The position numbers and the translations under genes were made by a program. A DNA stretch of 64,000 nucleotides from Litorilituus lipolyticus. Its GTDB lineage: Bacteria; Pseudomonadota; Gammaproteobacteria; Enterobacterales; Alteromonadaceae. Shown piece by piece: positions 34,233-43,833 of the stretch (position 1 is its first letter; every line of letters starts with the position of its first letter). The notes beneath the pieces were generated by a model. It searched no databases. It worked only from the letters and a program-made list of their open reading frames with translations, and had not been told where the DNA came from. The stretch spans positions 155,358 to 219,357 of the forward strand of contig NZ_SAWY01000005.1 in NCBI RefSeq assembly GCF_006439335.1, written 5' to 3'.

Positions 34233-35945
34233 ATGGGAATGTTCAATTTAGCTGGTAACCAGCTTACATCGTTAGCAGAAAATAACTTTGCGATTAAAAA
34301 AGTATGTTTAAGTACAGCCCTAGTACTGGGTGGATTATTGCTTTCTGCTTGCGCTACATTTGATGAAAACACACAACCTGAGGTTAAGAAGTTAGTCGTT
34401 TTACATACCAATGATCATCACGGTCGATTTTGGCATAATGAACATGGCGAGTATGGCATGGCAGCTCGAAAAACGTTACTTGACAAGTTACGTGCCCAAG
34501 CGAAAGACAATGATCAAGAAGTCATTTTATTATCAGGTGGGGATATTAATACAGGTATTCCAGAATCTGATATGCAGCAAGCAGAGCCTGACTTTAGAGG
34601 TATGGCACTACTTGGTTATGATGCGATGGCAATAGGTAATCATGAATTTGATAACCCTGTTTCAGTGCTAGCTAAACAGCAAGAGTGGGCAGGTTTTCCT
34701 TTTTTATCGGCAAATATTATTGATAACGCCTCGAATGAACATGCTTATCAAGCCAGTACTGTCATAACCAAAGGCGATATAAAAATTGGTTTAGTTGGCT
34801 TAACAACTACTGACACAAAAGTCATAGGCAACCCTGAATATATTGGTCACTTAAGCTTTACTAAGCCGAGTACTGCGGCAAAAATCGCTATTGATGAAAT
34901 GAATAAAACTCAACAAGTTGATATTACTATTGCTGTTACGCATATGGGACACTTTGTTGATGCAAAACACGGTATTAATGCACCGGGTGATGTCACTTTA
35001 GCCCGTGAACTACCAGCGGGTATGTTAGATGTTATTATTGGCGGCCATTCACAAGAGCCTGTATGTATGCTTGATGAAAATGACAGTGATAATAACTATC
35101 AAGCTGGCAGTGCGTGCCAACCAGATAAACAAAATAATACTTGGATTATGCAAGCCCATGAGTGGGGTAAGTATGTTGGAAAAGCTGAATTTGAAATAAT
35201 TAACGGTGAAGTTACTTTAACATCATATCAACTTATTCCTGTTAATTTGACGCAAATGCAACGATTGGCTAATGGCCAATACAAGCGTAGCTTTATTGGC
35301 GAAGAACTAAAAAAATCGCCAGAAGTTTACAACTTTTTGTTACCTTACCAACAAAAAGGAGGGGCCGAAATATTAGTAGCATTTGCTACTGTTAATGGTT
35401 TGCTCAATGGTCACCGAACACAAATTAGAAATAGACAAACTAACTTAGGAAAACTTATTGCCACTGCGCAAATGCAAAAGGTACACGCAGATTTTGGTAT
35501 TATTAGCTCAGGTGGAATAAGAAATTCTATTGAATCAGGTGAGGTGAACTATAAGCAAGTTTTATCAGTTCATCCATTTAAAAACAGACTTACTTATGTT
35601 GATATGATGGGGAAAGATGTAGAGCAGTATTTAATGACTGTTGCTGCTTTCCCTCCTGACTCTGGGGCTTTCGCCCAATTTAGTGGCGTCTCTTTTCAAG
35701 TAAAAGATAATCAAGTGAGTCATATTCTTATTAAGGGGCAGCCGATAGATAACAACCGTAGCTACCGTTTTAGTTTGAATAGTTATAATGCTGCTGGCGG
35801 TGATGGCTATCCTAAGTTATTGGACCATAAAGGTTTTGTAGCAACTTCTTATATTGATGCTGAGGTATTAAAAGAGTTTTTACAAAGTAATAGCCCATTA
35901 AATGTTAATGAATACCAACCAAATGGCGAAATTAATAGGCAATAA
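34233..35945 (+). CDS. ushA: Bifunctional UDP-sugar hydrolase / 5'-nucleotidase
   Basis: A ~570-residue exported metallophosphoesterase. HTNDHHGRF, SGGDINTG, GNHEFD, THMGH and GGHSQEP are the metal and catalytic motifs of the 5'-nucleotidase family, and EYGMAARKT with INTGIPESD matches UshA closely. A lipobox (LLSAC) suggests it is a lipoprotein. The C-terminal domain has the substrate-stacking region SVHPFKNRL. It breaks down extracellular nucleotides and UDP-sugars for phosphate and nucleoside scavenging. The start is uncertain: ATGs at 34233 and 34239 are both possible, and the frame is open up to the preceding gene. Confidence 0.88.
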   Translation: MGMFNLAGNQLTSLAENNFAIKKVCLSTALVLGGLLLSACATFDENTQPEVKKLVVLHTNDHHGRFWHNEHGEYGMAARKTLLDKLRAQAKDNDQEVILLSGGDINTGIPESDMQQAEPDFRGMALLGYDAMAIGNHEFDNPVSVLAKQQEWAGFPFLSANIIDNASNEHAYQASTVITKGDIKIGLVGLTTTDTKVIGNPEYIGHLSFTKPSTAAKIAIDEMNKTQQVDITIAVTHMGHFVDAKHGINAPGDVTLARELPAGMLDVIIGGHSQEPVCMLDENDSDNNYQAGSACQPDKQNNTWIMQAHEWGKYVGKAEFEIINGEVTLTSYQLIPVNLTQMQRLANGQYKRSFIGEELKKSPEVYNFLLPYQQKGGAEILVAFATVNGLLNGHRTQIRNRQTNLGKLIATAQMQKVHADFGIISSGGIRNSIESGEVNYKQVLSVHPFKNRLTYVDMMGKDVEQYLMTVAAFPPDSGAFAQFSGVSFQVKDNQVSHILIKGQPIDNNRSYRFSLNSYNAAGGDGYPKLLDHKGFVATSYIDAEVLKEFLQSNSPLNVNEYQPNGEINRQ

Positions 35946-35978
35946 GTGGCTTTAAGTATGATATGACTGTCTAGCTGG

Positions 35979-36560
35979 CTAACTTTTTATTTTGGGTTGC
36001 CAGTTGGCTGCTAACAAACCGTAATCATATTGATCAGTCCACTCACTCCCTAATAAATAGTGCTCGGCAAAAAAGGCTTCTCGTTGCATACCAAGTTTTT
36101 CCATCACTTTATATGAAGCTACATTTCTTGGATCGCATTTAGCTACAATTTTATGTACACCTATTTCTTCACACAAATAATTTATTAACAATGTAACGGC
36201 TTGAGTACACAGGCCTTTACCCGAAGCTGATTCATTTAGTCTATAACCAATTTCAATACGTTGGTGGAACCAATCTTCTATATTAAAAGCAACTTCACCA
36301 ATCACGCTATTATCTTGAGGTAAACATATGACCAAGCCATTCCAATAACCTTGAGATAACTGCCAGGGTTTACTCATTTTTTCTACCATAGCTAAAGTAT
36401 CGTCATCACTTTCAGGCGGGCGAATATAGCGACAGTTTTCAGGATCTTGGCGATATTGTTTTACGGCATCAAAGTCATTTAATTGAGCAGGCCTTAAAAC
36501 CACTGAGCTATTAGTTAACTTCGGTGCGGGAATTTTTTGATCTTCTTTGTAGTTTTGCAT
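35979..36560 (-). CDS. GNAT family acetyltransferase (RimJ/RimL-like)
   Basis: A 193-residue N-acetyltransferase. The usual order is present: VVLRPAQLNDFDAVKQY, a beta-strand with VIGEVAFNI, IEIGYRLNESASGKGLCTQAV (motif A, acetyl-CoA pyrophosphate loop) and RNVASYKVMEKLGMQREAF. This arrangement is typical of RimJ/RimL-like enzymes that acetylate N-termini or small amines. The substrate is not predictable. It converges on ushA and has a weak ribosome binding site. Confidence 0.85.
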   Translation of the reverse strand: MQNYKEDQKIPAPKLTNSSVVLRPAQLNDFDAVKQYRQDPENCRYIRPPESDDDTLAMVEKMSKPWQLSQGYWNGLVICLPQDNSVIGEVAFNIEDWFHQRIEIGYRLNESASGKGLCTQAVTLLINYLCEEIGVHKIVAKCDPRNVASYKVMEKLGMQREAFFAEHYLLGSEWTDQYDYGLLAANWQPKIKS

Positions 36561-36735
36561 CGGGTTATTTCAATAAATATTTTTAATCACTTTATTATAT
36601 TTGTGTTTAATTAGGTAGTGTCAATTAGCTGCTATTATTTCTGAATAATTAATAAGGGAAAGTTGAAAACTCAATTAAAAATACATTTAAAAGAACATAA
36701 TAACGTAAGTCGGTTAATGTGAATTGAGCATGTAA

Positions 36736-36765
36736 ATAAGCCCTGCTCAACAGAGTAGGGCTTAT
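36736..36765. terminator. Hairpin downstream of the ABC permease gene
   Basis: ATAAGCCCT and AGGGCTTAT form a 9-bp stem with a 12-base loop, 28 bases past the permease stop on the minus strand. The T tract is weak. Confidence 0.5.
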
Positions 36766-36792
36766 GCGGTTAATATCTTATTATTAAGAGAA

Positions 36793-37728
36793 TTAGTGAT
36801 GACTTCTGTTGGCTCTTAACCAGTAGGTTGCATAAAGGAATACAGCCGATAACGTGATGCCAAAGATACTAATTTTGCTACTGATCACTTTCATGGGTAC
36901 CAAGGAAATACTGCTTTGATCATGTAAGTAATGATTAACGTTATTTTCAGAAATAGAAAAGTAATCAGTGAGTAATCCAAGTAGTATTTGGCTATCTAGA
37001 TTAAAGTAGTGCACGATGAACGCTTCAACAAGCAATACAATAACGACAGGAATAATTGCCCAGAGAAAGGGGGCTTTACTAGAAAACATAGATACCAGCA
37101 TTAACCAAGCATATAACGGTAGCATCCATAAGGTGTAAGGCAATAGGTTTAACCAGCTGGTCATCATGTGGGAGAAGATATTGCTACTGCCCCATAAACC
37201 CCACAGTGATATGTCATAACCCACAGCCATAATCATAGTAAATATAAAAGCAAGAATTAAAAATAAAGCGAGTGTTAATGTGGCGGCCAGTAAAAAGAAG
37301 CCAGGTAATATTATCGCGCCAACAAGTAACTTAACTCCTACCGTTAAACCATCAGATACAGGCAATGAACGCCAAAACAGTACTGATAAATCTCTTCTCT
37401 CATCAAATAAGCAAGCGATAAAGTAATATAGCTGTACTAAGGTTGCGATAAGTAAAAAGGGTACAAACAGCATTGAGCTAAAACTAAATGAGATCACGTT
37501 AAACATCTTATCATGTTGTACTTCGGCTATTTGCTGCCAAAAGCCAGCCCATGTCGTGTTGGGGTTATCATTTAAGATATAAGCGGTTAAAGAACCATCG
37601 ATAAGTAAAATGCCAATTAGCGGGGCTAAAATAATTAGACTTGCAATAATGGCTGGTAGCCAAACAAAGATTCGCTTGTACTCCCAAACTTCTTTTTTAA
37701 TTGATGTGGTAAGTTGTAAGGTATTCAT
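36793..37728 (-). CDS. ABC-2 type transporter permease
   Basis: A ~311-residue membrane protein with six hydrophobic segments, a conserved FDERRDLSVLFWRSLPVSD cytoplasmic loop, and no other recognised domain. The ATG at 37728 overlaps the TAA of the ATPase gene (TAATG) and has GGAG 8 bases upstream; an ATG at 37734 is less well placed. It forms an exporter with the upstream ATPase. The substrate is unknown. The GntR-ATPase-permease order is that of the Bacillus YtrA-type and related antimicrobial-response operons. Confidence 0.85.
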   Translation of the reverse strand: MNTLQLTTSIKKEVWEYKRIFVWLPAIIASLIILAPLIGILLIDGSLTAYILNDNPNTTWAGFWQQIAEVQHDKMFNVISFSFSSMLFVPFLLIATLVQLYYFIACLFDERRDLSVLFWRSLPVSDGLTVGVKLLVGAIILPGFFLLAATLTLALFLILAFIFTMIMAVGYDISLWGLWGSSNIFSHMMTSWLNLLPYTLWMLPLYAWLMLVSMFSSKAPFLWAIIPVVIVLLVEAFIVHYFNLDSQILLGLLTDYFSISENNVNHYLHDQSSISLVPMKVISSKISIFGITLSAVFLYATYWLRANRSHH

Positions 37729-38585
37729 TAGCATGTCTCCTTGGTCATAACGCCAACAAAAATATCTGCCAAAGTTGGTGAGGTGATATTGCCTAAACGG
37801 CTTAATGACTCTTGTTCAACACCATCAAATAACATGGTGGTTAATCCCATTAAACTATTAGAGAAAATAGGCTTCAATTGCTTCGCTTGCTCAATACTTT
37901 CTTGGTTTACCGAGACCAATTTAAAACGCTCTTTTATATGTTCCGTATCTTCACATAGCACTATGCTTCCAGACTGAATAAAGGCGACATCTGTTAAAAT
38001 ATGCTCTATTTCTTCTATTTGATGTGTCGTAACAATGATGCACTTTTCTTGAGTGTAAAAGTCCTCTAATAAGTGGCTATAAAATTGACGACGCGTCAGA
38101 ATATCTAACCCTAAAGTGGGTTCATCAAGAATAAGAACCTTAGCATCGATCGCTAATATTAATGCTAAGTGCACCTGTACTATCATGCCTTTAGATAACT
38201 GTTTTATCTGAGACTTCTGGCTAATGTTCGTTTTAGCTAAAAACTCTTCAGCTTTACTTTGGTTAAAGTTTGGGTGCACGCCCGCCATATATTCTAGAGC
38301 TTGTGATACTTTCATCCATTTTGGTAGCACAGCTACATCGGCAATATAAGCTACATCGTTTAGCATCTCTGTACGTTGAGTTTTAGGATTGTAGCCTAAT
38401 ATATCTACCTCGCCTTGGTAATCGGTTAAGCCAAGTAACGCTTGTAAACAGGTGGTTTTTCCAGCACCGTTAGGACCAACAAGGCCGAGTATCTGGCCAG
38501 CCTTGACGGTCAAGTTGACATTATCTACGGCGGATTTTTCACCATATTGTTTTGTTAAGTTTGAGATATTGATTAATGAGGTCAT
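37728..38585 (-). CDS. ABC transporter ATP-binding protein
   Basis: A 285-residue ATPase: Walker A GPNGAGKTT (about 37-45), Walker B VLILDEPTLGLD, and the switch His in VTTHQIEEIE. The signature motif is degenerate, LSKGM rather than LSGGQ, a change seen in several ABC-2 exporters. The start shares one base with the stop of the GntR gene (TAATG), so translation is coupled. With the permease it forms a homo- or heterodimeric exporter in the inner membrane. Confidence 0.9.
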   Translation of the reverse strand: MTSLINISNLTKQYGEKSAVDNVNLTVKAGQILGLVGPNGAGKTTCLQALLGLTDYQGEVDILGYNPKTQRTEMLNDVAYIADVAVLPKWMKVSQALEYMAGVHPNFNQSKAEEFLAKTNISQKSQIKQLSKGMIVQVHLALILAIDAKVLILDEPTLGLDILTRRQFYSHLLEDFYTQEKCIIVTTHQIEEIEHILTDVAFIQSGSIVLCEDTEHIKERFKLVSVNQESIEQAKQLKPIFSNSLMGLTTMLFDGVEQESLSRLGNITSPTLADIFVGVMTKETC

Positions 38586-38947
38586 TAGCTATTCTCTCCT
38601 TGGTTAGTTAATAGATCATTTGCAGAGAGCTTTAAGCGATTTATTTGTGACAAAATGCCAGGCCATTGCTTCGTTAAAAAAGCTTCTCGTTCCCGTGACA
38701 ACATTAAATCTTGCATGCCCGGTTTCACGAATAAACCTTTTCCACGTTGTTTTTCCACGATCTCTTCATCTTGAAGCATTTGATATGCCTTAGAAATAGT
38801 GATTGGGTTTAATTGATATTGTGCTGCTACATTCCTCACCGAGGGTAATGCTTCGCCTTCCTTGATGTAGCCATCTAGAATGCGTGATACTACTTGCTGA
38901 TATAACTGCAAGTAGATAGGTGTATCTTTATTCCACTGCTCAGACAT
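38585..38947 (-). CDS. GntR family regulator (YtrA subfamily)
   Basis: A 120-residue protein: an N-terminal winged helix (LYQQVVSRILDGYIKEGEALPSVRNVA region; recognition helix NPITISKAYQML) followed by a short helical dimer segment. The small size and the operon with an ABC exporter place it in the YtrA subfamily. These proteins usually repress their own operon and respond to cell-envelope stress or antibiotics. The first gene of the operon, it precedes the ATPase with a one-base overlap. Confidence 0.88.
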   Translation of the reverse strand: MSEQWNKDTPIYLQLYQQVVSRILDGYIKEGEALPSVRNVAAQYQLNPITISKAYQMLQDEEIVEKQRGKGLFVKPGMQDLMLSREREAFLTKQWPGILSQINRLKLSANDLLTNQGENS

Positions 38948-39055
38948 ATTTCATCCATATATTAATTAACTTAATAGTGTTATACATCACCAGCACACCA
39001 TAACACAAGGCTGATTATTCTGATAAATGTAAATAAATATGTGAAAGAGTAGGTT

Positions 39056-39082
39056 GGAGTAAAGTGCAAAGCACTTTACTCC
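39056..39082. terminator. Long hairpin between GntR operon and cytochrome gene
   Basis: GGAGTAAAGTGC (39056-39067) and GCACTTTACTCC (39071-39082) are exact complements, with a 3-base loop and TTTG on the plus-strand side. It lies downstream of the minus-strand cytochrome gene. Confidence 0.55.
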
Positions 39083-39168
39083 TTTGATTTATAGACTTAT
39101 TTTCTTTATTTTTCAGAACGACACTCAGAATGGAAAATAAGTCTTAAAATGTGATAGCTGATTAAGTC

Positions 39169-40269
39169 TTAGTCTATTATTCCTTCAATATCACCACGCA
39201 TAACGGGTAAGCCAAGGTGCATCCAACCAAATATGCCTTCCCAAAGGACAGCCGTTCGTGTGTAACCTTTTGCTCGTAACTTATTTATGGTGTAGTCAGC
39301 GGCGGCTCTAGGGCAAGAACAATAAGCGACAATTTGTACATCAAAAGGAATACCTTTAACCGTTTCATCTAAGTCGGCGTAATAAGGAAATGGTATGGAG
39401 CCTTCAAGGTGAGCGGTTTGCCAAACAGAAGTAACACGTGTATCTAGTAAGACCATCCTTTTTTTACTCTGCATAGCATCGTACAAATCCGTTGATAAGA
39501 CATACATATTATCTTTGAGTTCAAAGTTAGGATCTTCTCCGTCTTTGTTTATGACATATTCTTCAGGAGTAGGGAGGGCTTTTAAAATAGTTCTTTCTTC
39601 TTTCCAGCCCAGTGCTTTACTGCGTAAAAAGGCCGTAATACCATTTATTTCCTGCATAGATAATTTATCTTTAAAAGCGACCATAGGCGTATTTTGTCGA
39701 CCATTGATGATGGCATGACGAATAAATTCATCGGTATTGTGTGCTAACGCTGATTGGTTACCTAAAGCAGGTGCAGTAATACCTTCACCCTCAATACCAT
39801 GGCATTGACTACACTCTTTTTGATAAATTTTTTCGCCTAGCTTTATGTCACCCTCAACAGGGTTAGTGGTTAACGCAAGGCGTTCAACACCCGCTTGTTC
39901 GAATAGCCAGTATGTGAGGTTCCAGGTTTCGGCCAATGTCATTGGGCCACCCACCTCGTCAAGGTAGCCCCCCATAGCTGTGCCTTTTCTTCCATAAGAC
40001 ATTGGTCTTAAAATAGCGTGGGGTACACCTGATTCAAATAAACTTTTACTTTTTAATGAAGGTGCATGATCGTTAGCATGACCTTCTCTATTTTTTCCAT
40101 GGCAGAGGGCACAATACTTTTGATAATTGGCTGAAGCCACTTCAGCTTGTTGTTCAGTCAACTTACGAGGAGGAGGCAAAGTCTCAGTTGTCGTTGCGTG
40201 TACATTAACTAATATAGAAACGAAAGCGATGAAGCCGAAAAGCAATTTGTGAGAAGTTTTAAAATCCAT
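39169..40269 (-). CDS. Diheme cytochrome c fused to a rhodanese domain
   Basis: A 366-residue exported protein. The ATG at 40269 begins a signal peptide (cleavage near VNVHA). Two class I cytochrome c domains follow: CALCHG (C53, C56, H57) and CSQCHG (C153, C156, H157). The C-terminal ~105 residues (255-358) form a rhodanese domain: VLLDTRVTSVWQTAHLEGSI, and the loop AYCSCPRAAAD with Cys317 and Cys319, where the sulfur-carrying Cys lies. It would sit in the periplasm. A link between electron transfer and sulfur/thiol chemistry is plausible but not established. It follows a 2OG-oxygenase gene by 53 bases on the same strand. Confidence 0.85.
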   Translation of the reverse strand: MDFKTSHKLLFGFIAFVSILVNVHATTTETLPPPRKLTEQQAEVASANYQKYCALCHGKNREGHANDHAPSLKSKSLFESGVPHAILRPMSYGRKGTAMGGYLDEVGGPMTLAETWNLTYWLFEQAGVERLALTTNPVEGDIKLGEKIYQKECSQCHGIEGEGITAPALGNQSALAHNTDEFIRHAIINGRQNTPMVAFKDKLSMQEINGITAFLRSKALGWKEERTILKALPTPEEYVINKDGEDPNFELKDNMYVLSTDLYDAMQSKKRMVLLDTRVTSVWQTAHLEGSIPFPYYADLDETVKGIPFDVQIVAYCSCPRAAADYTINKLRAKGYTRTAVLWEGIFGWMHLGLPVMRGDIEGIID

Positions 40270-40322
40270 ATTTGAGTCTTCTAAAAAGAAAAAAGACAGC
40301 TTAGCTGTCTTTAGTCGGTATA

Positions 40323-41027
40323 TCAATTCTTGGGTTGACCATAAAGTTGTTCGGCTCGGTTATACATTAACCATGAGGTGACAACATATTTATCATTTGA
40401 TAGCGGAACATGACCTTTGTGGGTGTGAGTAAAGCCTGCGGGGAAAATAATTAAGTTACCTTTTTTAGGTTTAGCTTTCAGTTGTTGATAATGAAACTCA
40501 GTTTCTCCACCTTCTTCAACATCATTTAAGTAGTATAAGAAAGCTAAAACACGATGAAGAGGCTTATTATCCGGTAATTGAGGAAAAATCTCTGAGTGCC
40601 AATAATGATAACCACCTTTACCTTGATCATATTTTTGAACGGTAAAGCCGTCGTAACGAAAGATGTATTGAATGAGTTGATCTAAATAGGGTAAGCCAAC
40701 CTCATGAAAATTTTCTTTAGTCACTACCGTTGCTTTACCCGTTTTAGGGTGGGTAACCGTAGGGTTTATTGCTGCGATGACGGCCAAGTAATGCTCTTCT
40801 AAGTATTTTCTAAGAATGGGATATGTCGCGTTAATAATCTCTTCTTGCAGTGGCTGCCAAGATTGATTGTGTATCATGGAAATATCATGACTATCTTTTA
40901 AATGGGTCATTACACCACTACCTACACGACCTTGCTGAACACCTTTATCTGTTTGATGTTGCTGCATGATCCTGTCACATAAATCATCACTTAAGGCATT
41001 TTCATACACACCAATAAATTGAGACAT
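40323..41027 (-). CDS. 2-oxoglutarate-Fe(II) oxygenase (prolyl 4-hydroxylase-like)
   Basis: A 234-residue protein. The ATG at 41027 follows AGGAAG. The double-stranded beta-helix motifs are visible: QKYDQGKGGYHYWHSE (metal His, then Glu in HSE where most enzymes have HxD), YYLNDVEEGGETEF, IIFPAGFTHTHKG (distal His) and KYVVTSWLMY. The Glu-for-Asp change may alter or abolish iron binding, or be tolerated. Substrates are probably proteins or amino acids. No signal peptide, so it should be cytoplasmic. The next gene encodes the exported cytochrome-rhodanese protein. Confidence 0.82.
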   Translation of the reverse strand: MSQFIGVYENALSDDLCDRIMQQHQTDKGVQQGRVGSGVMTHLKDSHDISMIHNQSWQPLQEEIINATYPILRKYLEEHYLAVIAAINPTVTHPKTGKATVVTKENFHEVGLPYLDQLIQYIFRYDGFTVQKYDQGKGGYHYWHSEIFPQLPDNKPLHRVLAFLYYLNDVEEGGETEFHYQQLKAKPKKGNLIIFPAGFTHTHKGHVPLSNDKYVVTSWLMYNRAEQLYGQPKN

Positions 41028-41408
41028 ATCGCTTCCTATTTTAATTATTATTTCTGTTTTAAGAACCAAAGAGTTGATGTACTCGTAAAGTAGTCATCTA
41101 TAGAGTGACATAATTTTAACAATTATTTAACTGTTTTTATCGATGTCTTGCCCTATATAAATTGAAAAATTGAATTTAAAATGCAAATGTAACGAGGTGT
41201 GTTTAAGTGGTTGTTTATTAGTGTAAAATTAACATCCAAAATAGAAGGTTTTGCTAAATATTTTTCTTTAACTGTTGTTTGTATAAATTTTGCACTTGCT
41301 TTGAATGTTAATGAGGTGTTACATTTGTGTTGCGAATTGGTTTTGTAAGGGAGCCTTTACGCTACATAAAAGTACTAATAATTATAATTAAAGAAACGGG
41401 ACAAATTT
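41028..41408. other. 381-bp intergenic region between oxygenase and protease genes
   Basis: This is the divergent promoter space for the oxygenase-cytochrome operon (minus) and the secreted protease (plus). It is A/T-rich. Two related sequences, AATGTAACGAGGTGT near 41186-41200 and AATGTTAATGAGGTGT near 41304-41319, lie 118 bases apart and could be binding sites. I see no open reading frame, hairpin or convincing promoter hexamers. Confidence 0.5.
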
Positions 41409-43748
41409 ATGTCAAACAATAAAAATGATAAAAAGTCGGCTTATAAAATGGCGACAATGTTAACTACGACTAGTGTTCTTTCTTTGGCTGTATCTACAGC
41501 CCTACACGCAGCCCAACCTAAAGGCGTTCTTTTAACAGATAATGCCATAACTAAAGTTAACTCTTCTCAGTTAGCAAAGCGCTACATAGTAAAATATAAG
41601 CAACCATCAGCAGGTTCATTTGCAAATAGTGCAATGGGAGCTTCTAGTAAAGCGGCAGTTAAAAGTAAACTAATGAGTTTAGGTGCCAAAATTCATCAAG
41701 AGTTTCCTGAGTCAAACTTCATAACTGCTGAGCTTTCATTGAATGATGTTTTTGCATTATCAATGAGCAATGATGTTGAATATGTAGAAGAAGATTTACA
41801 ACGTCGTTTTATGGCTCAAAGCGTACCGTATGGAATTAGCCAGGTACAAGCAGACTTAGTTGATGATAGCGTTGCTTCAGCAAGTGCTGGTGGTAAAAAG
41901 ATATGTGTTATTGATTCAGGTTTAAATTTACCTCATGAAGATATGGGGGCTAAAGGTGGTACTATCACAGGTACTAACGATAGCGGTACAGGTAACTGGT
42001 TCGATCATGGTGGCCCACACGGTACACACGTTGCGGGTACTATTGCCGCTTTAAATAACGGTATTGGTGTTCGAGGCGTAATAGGTTCAGATCCTAGCAT
42101 GCACATTATTAAAGTCTTTAATGAGTCGGGCTGGGGCTATTCATCAGAGTTAGTTGATGCAATTAATACCTGTGTTAGCAATGGCTCAGACGTTATTAAC
42201 ATGAGTCTTGGTGGAACAGGTTCAAGTACTACAGAGCGTAATGGTATAAAAGCTGCGTATGATGCTGGCGTATTACTTATCGCTGCTGCTGGTAACGATG
42301 GTGTTGTTTCTAGCACTACAGATGTTGAAAGCTATCCTGCATCATATGATTCTGTAATGTCGGTTGCTGCTATTGATAGCAGCAAAGCATTAGCTGATTT
42401 CTCTCAAAAGAATAGTCAAGTAGAAATATCAGGCCCAGGTGTTGATGTTTATTCAACTTACCCTGATGGTTTAGGCTCCGTTGTTGACGTTGCGGTTGGT
42501 GGCTCAGCTTACAGTGCTAATGCTATGGAAAACCAAGGCAGTGCAAGTGGTTCTTTATATAATTTTGGTACGGGTGAAGCGACTGATAGTGGCGCAGCTG
42601 GCAATGTTTGTTTAATTCAGCGTGGTAATATTTCATTCCATGATAAAGTGAAAGCCTGTCAAGATAGCGGTGGTGTTGGTGCAATTATTTATAATAATGC
42701 AGCAGGTAGCTTTGGGGGCACATTAGGTGATACTAATGCTACGTCTATTCCTAGTGTGACGGTATCTGATACTGACGGCGCGACAATGCTAAATAATGTT
42801 GGTTTGTCAGCAAGTATCAATATTGGCTCTGGAAACTATGGTAAAATGAGCGGTACATCAATGGCTTCTCCTCATGTTGCCGGTGTTGCAGCATTAGTTT
42901 GGAGTCATCATCCTAGCTGTAGCAATGTTGAGATCCGTAACGTGTTAAATGCCACGGCTGAAGATTTAGGTTCAGCAGGTCGTGATGTTAAGTTTGGTTA
43001 CGGCTTAGCGCAAACTAAAGACGCTATTGATTATATTACAGCAAATGGTTGTGATGGAAATGGCTCTGGCGGCGGAACAGGTGGTGGCGGTGGTACTACA
43101 CCGACTGACGGCGTTCTAGAAAATGGTGTTAGCGAAACTAACCTTGAAGCAGCAAAAGATGAGGAAACTCGCTTTACTTTTGACGTACCTGCTGGTGCAA
43201 CTGACGTTAACTTTGCAATGAGTGGCGGTAGTGGTGATGCTGATTTGTATGTTAAGTTTGGATCAGCACCATCTGATTCAAGCTATGATTGTCGTCCATG
43301 GGCAAGTGGTAACAATGAATCGTGCACAGGCACTGAAACTGGTGGTACTTACCATGTAATGGTTAAAGCATACGATAGCTTCGCTGGCGTGAACTTGCTT
43401 GCTACTTATACACCTGCAAGTACGGGTGGTGGCACAAGCCAACCAGTAAATGAAACAGTCAATGATATCTCTGTTGGAAAGAGAAAATGGACTCGCTACA
43501 CTTATGATTTAGCAGATGGCTTTGCTGACTTAACTATTGCAACTTCAGGTGGTAGTGGTGATGCGGATTTATATATCACACATGGTACTCAATCAACGCG
43601 TAGTGCATACGATTGTCGCTCTTGGGAAAATGGAAATACCGAGTCATGTACTTTTACTAACCCACAAGCAGGTGTTTGGTATATTGACATTTACGGTTAT
43701 TCAACAGCGTCTGGTATCACTTTAAATCTACAAGCTACCCCTAAGTAG
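41409..43748 (+). CDS. Secreted S8 (subtilisin-like) peptidase with PA and two PPC domains
   Basis: A 779-residue exported protease. Signal peptide, then an I9-type propeptide (~50-150), then the catalytic domain with Asp169 (VIDSG), His204 (HGTHVAG) and Ser484 (GTSMASPHVAG). A PA domain (~370-460) is inserted between His and Ser. After a Gly-rich linker (near GSGGGTGGGG) come two PPC domains (~575-670 and ~680-775), each with GGSGDADLY and a Cys pair; PPC domains are usually removed during secretion. It digests proteins outside the cell. The start has a modest GGGAC ribosome binding site. A terminator follows. Confidence 0.93.
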   Translation: MSNNKNDKKSAYKMATMLTTTSVLSLAVSTALHAAQPKGVLLTDNAITKVNSSQLAKRYIVKYKQPSAGSFANSAMGASSKAAVKSKLMSLGAKIHQEFPESNFITAELSLNDVFALSMSNDVEYVEEDLQRRFMAQSVPYGISQVQADLVDDSVASASAGGKKICVIDSGLNLPHEDMGAKGGTITGTNDSGTGNWFDHGGPHGTHVAGTIAALNNGIGVRGVIGSDPSMHIIKVFNESGWGYSSELVDAINTCVSNGSDVINMSLGGTGSSTTERNGIKAAYDAGVLLIAAAGNDGVVSSTTDVESYPASYDSVMSVAAIDSSKALADFSQKNSQVEISGPGVDVYSTYPDGLGSVVDVAVGGSAYSANAMENQGSASGSLYNFGTGEATDSGAAGNVCLIQRGNISFHDKVKACQDSGGVGAIIYNNAAGSFGGTLGDTNATSIPSVTVSDTDGATMLNNVGLSASINIGSGNYGKMSGTSMASPHVAGVAALVWSHHPSCSNVEIRNVLNATAEDLGSAGRDVKFGYGLAQTKDAIDYITANGCDGNGSGGGTGGGGGTTPTDGVLENGVSETNLEAAKDEETRFTFDVPAGATDVNFAMSGGSGDADLYVKFGSAPSDSSYDCRPWASGNNESCTGTETGGTYHVMVKAYDSFAGVNLLATYTPASTGGGTSQPVNETVNDISVGKRKWTRYTYDLADGFADLTIATSGGSGDADLYITHGTQSTRSAYDCRSWENGNTESCTFTNPQAGVWYIDIYGYSTASGITLNLQATPK

Positions 43749-43782
43749 CATTTGTTCTAATAGTTTTAATAGAACAATAGTT

Positions 43783-43810
43783 AAAAGGACAACTTAGGTT
43801 GTCCTTTTTA
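43783..43810 (+). terminator. Rho-independent terminator after protease gene
   Basis: AAAAGGACAAC-TTAG-GTTGTCCTTTTT stem-loop with a T tract; it may also serve the minus-strand gene that ends nearby. Confidence 0.85.
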
Positions 43811-43833
43811 TTTTCTATAAATAATAAATGAGC

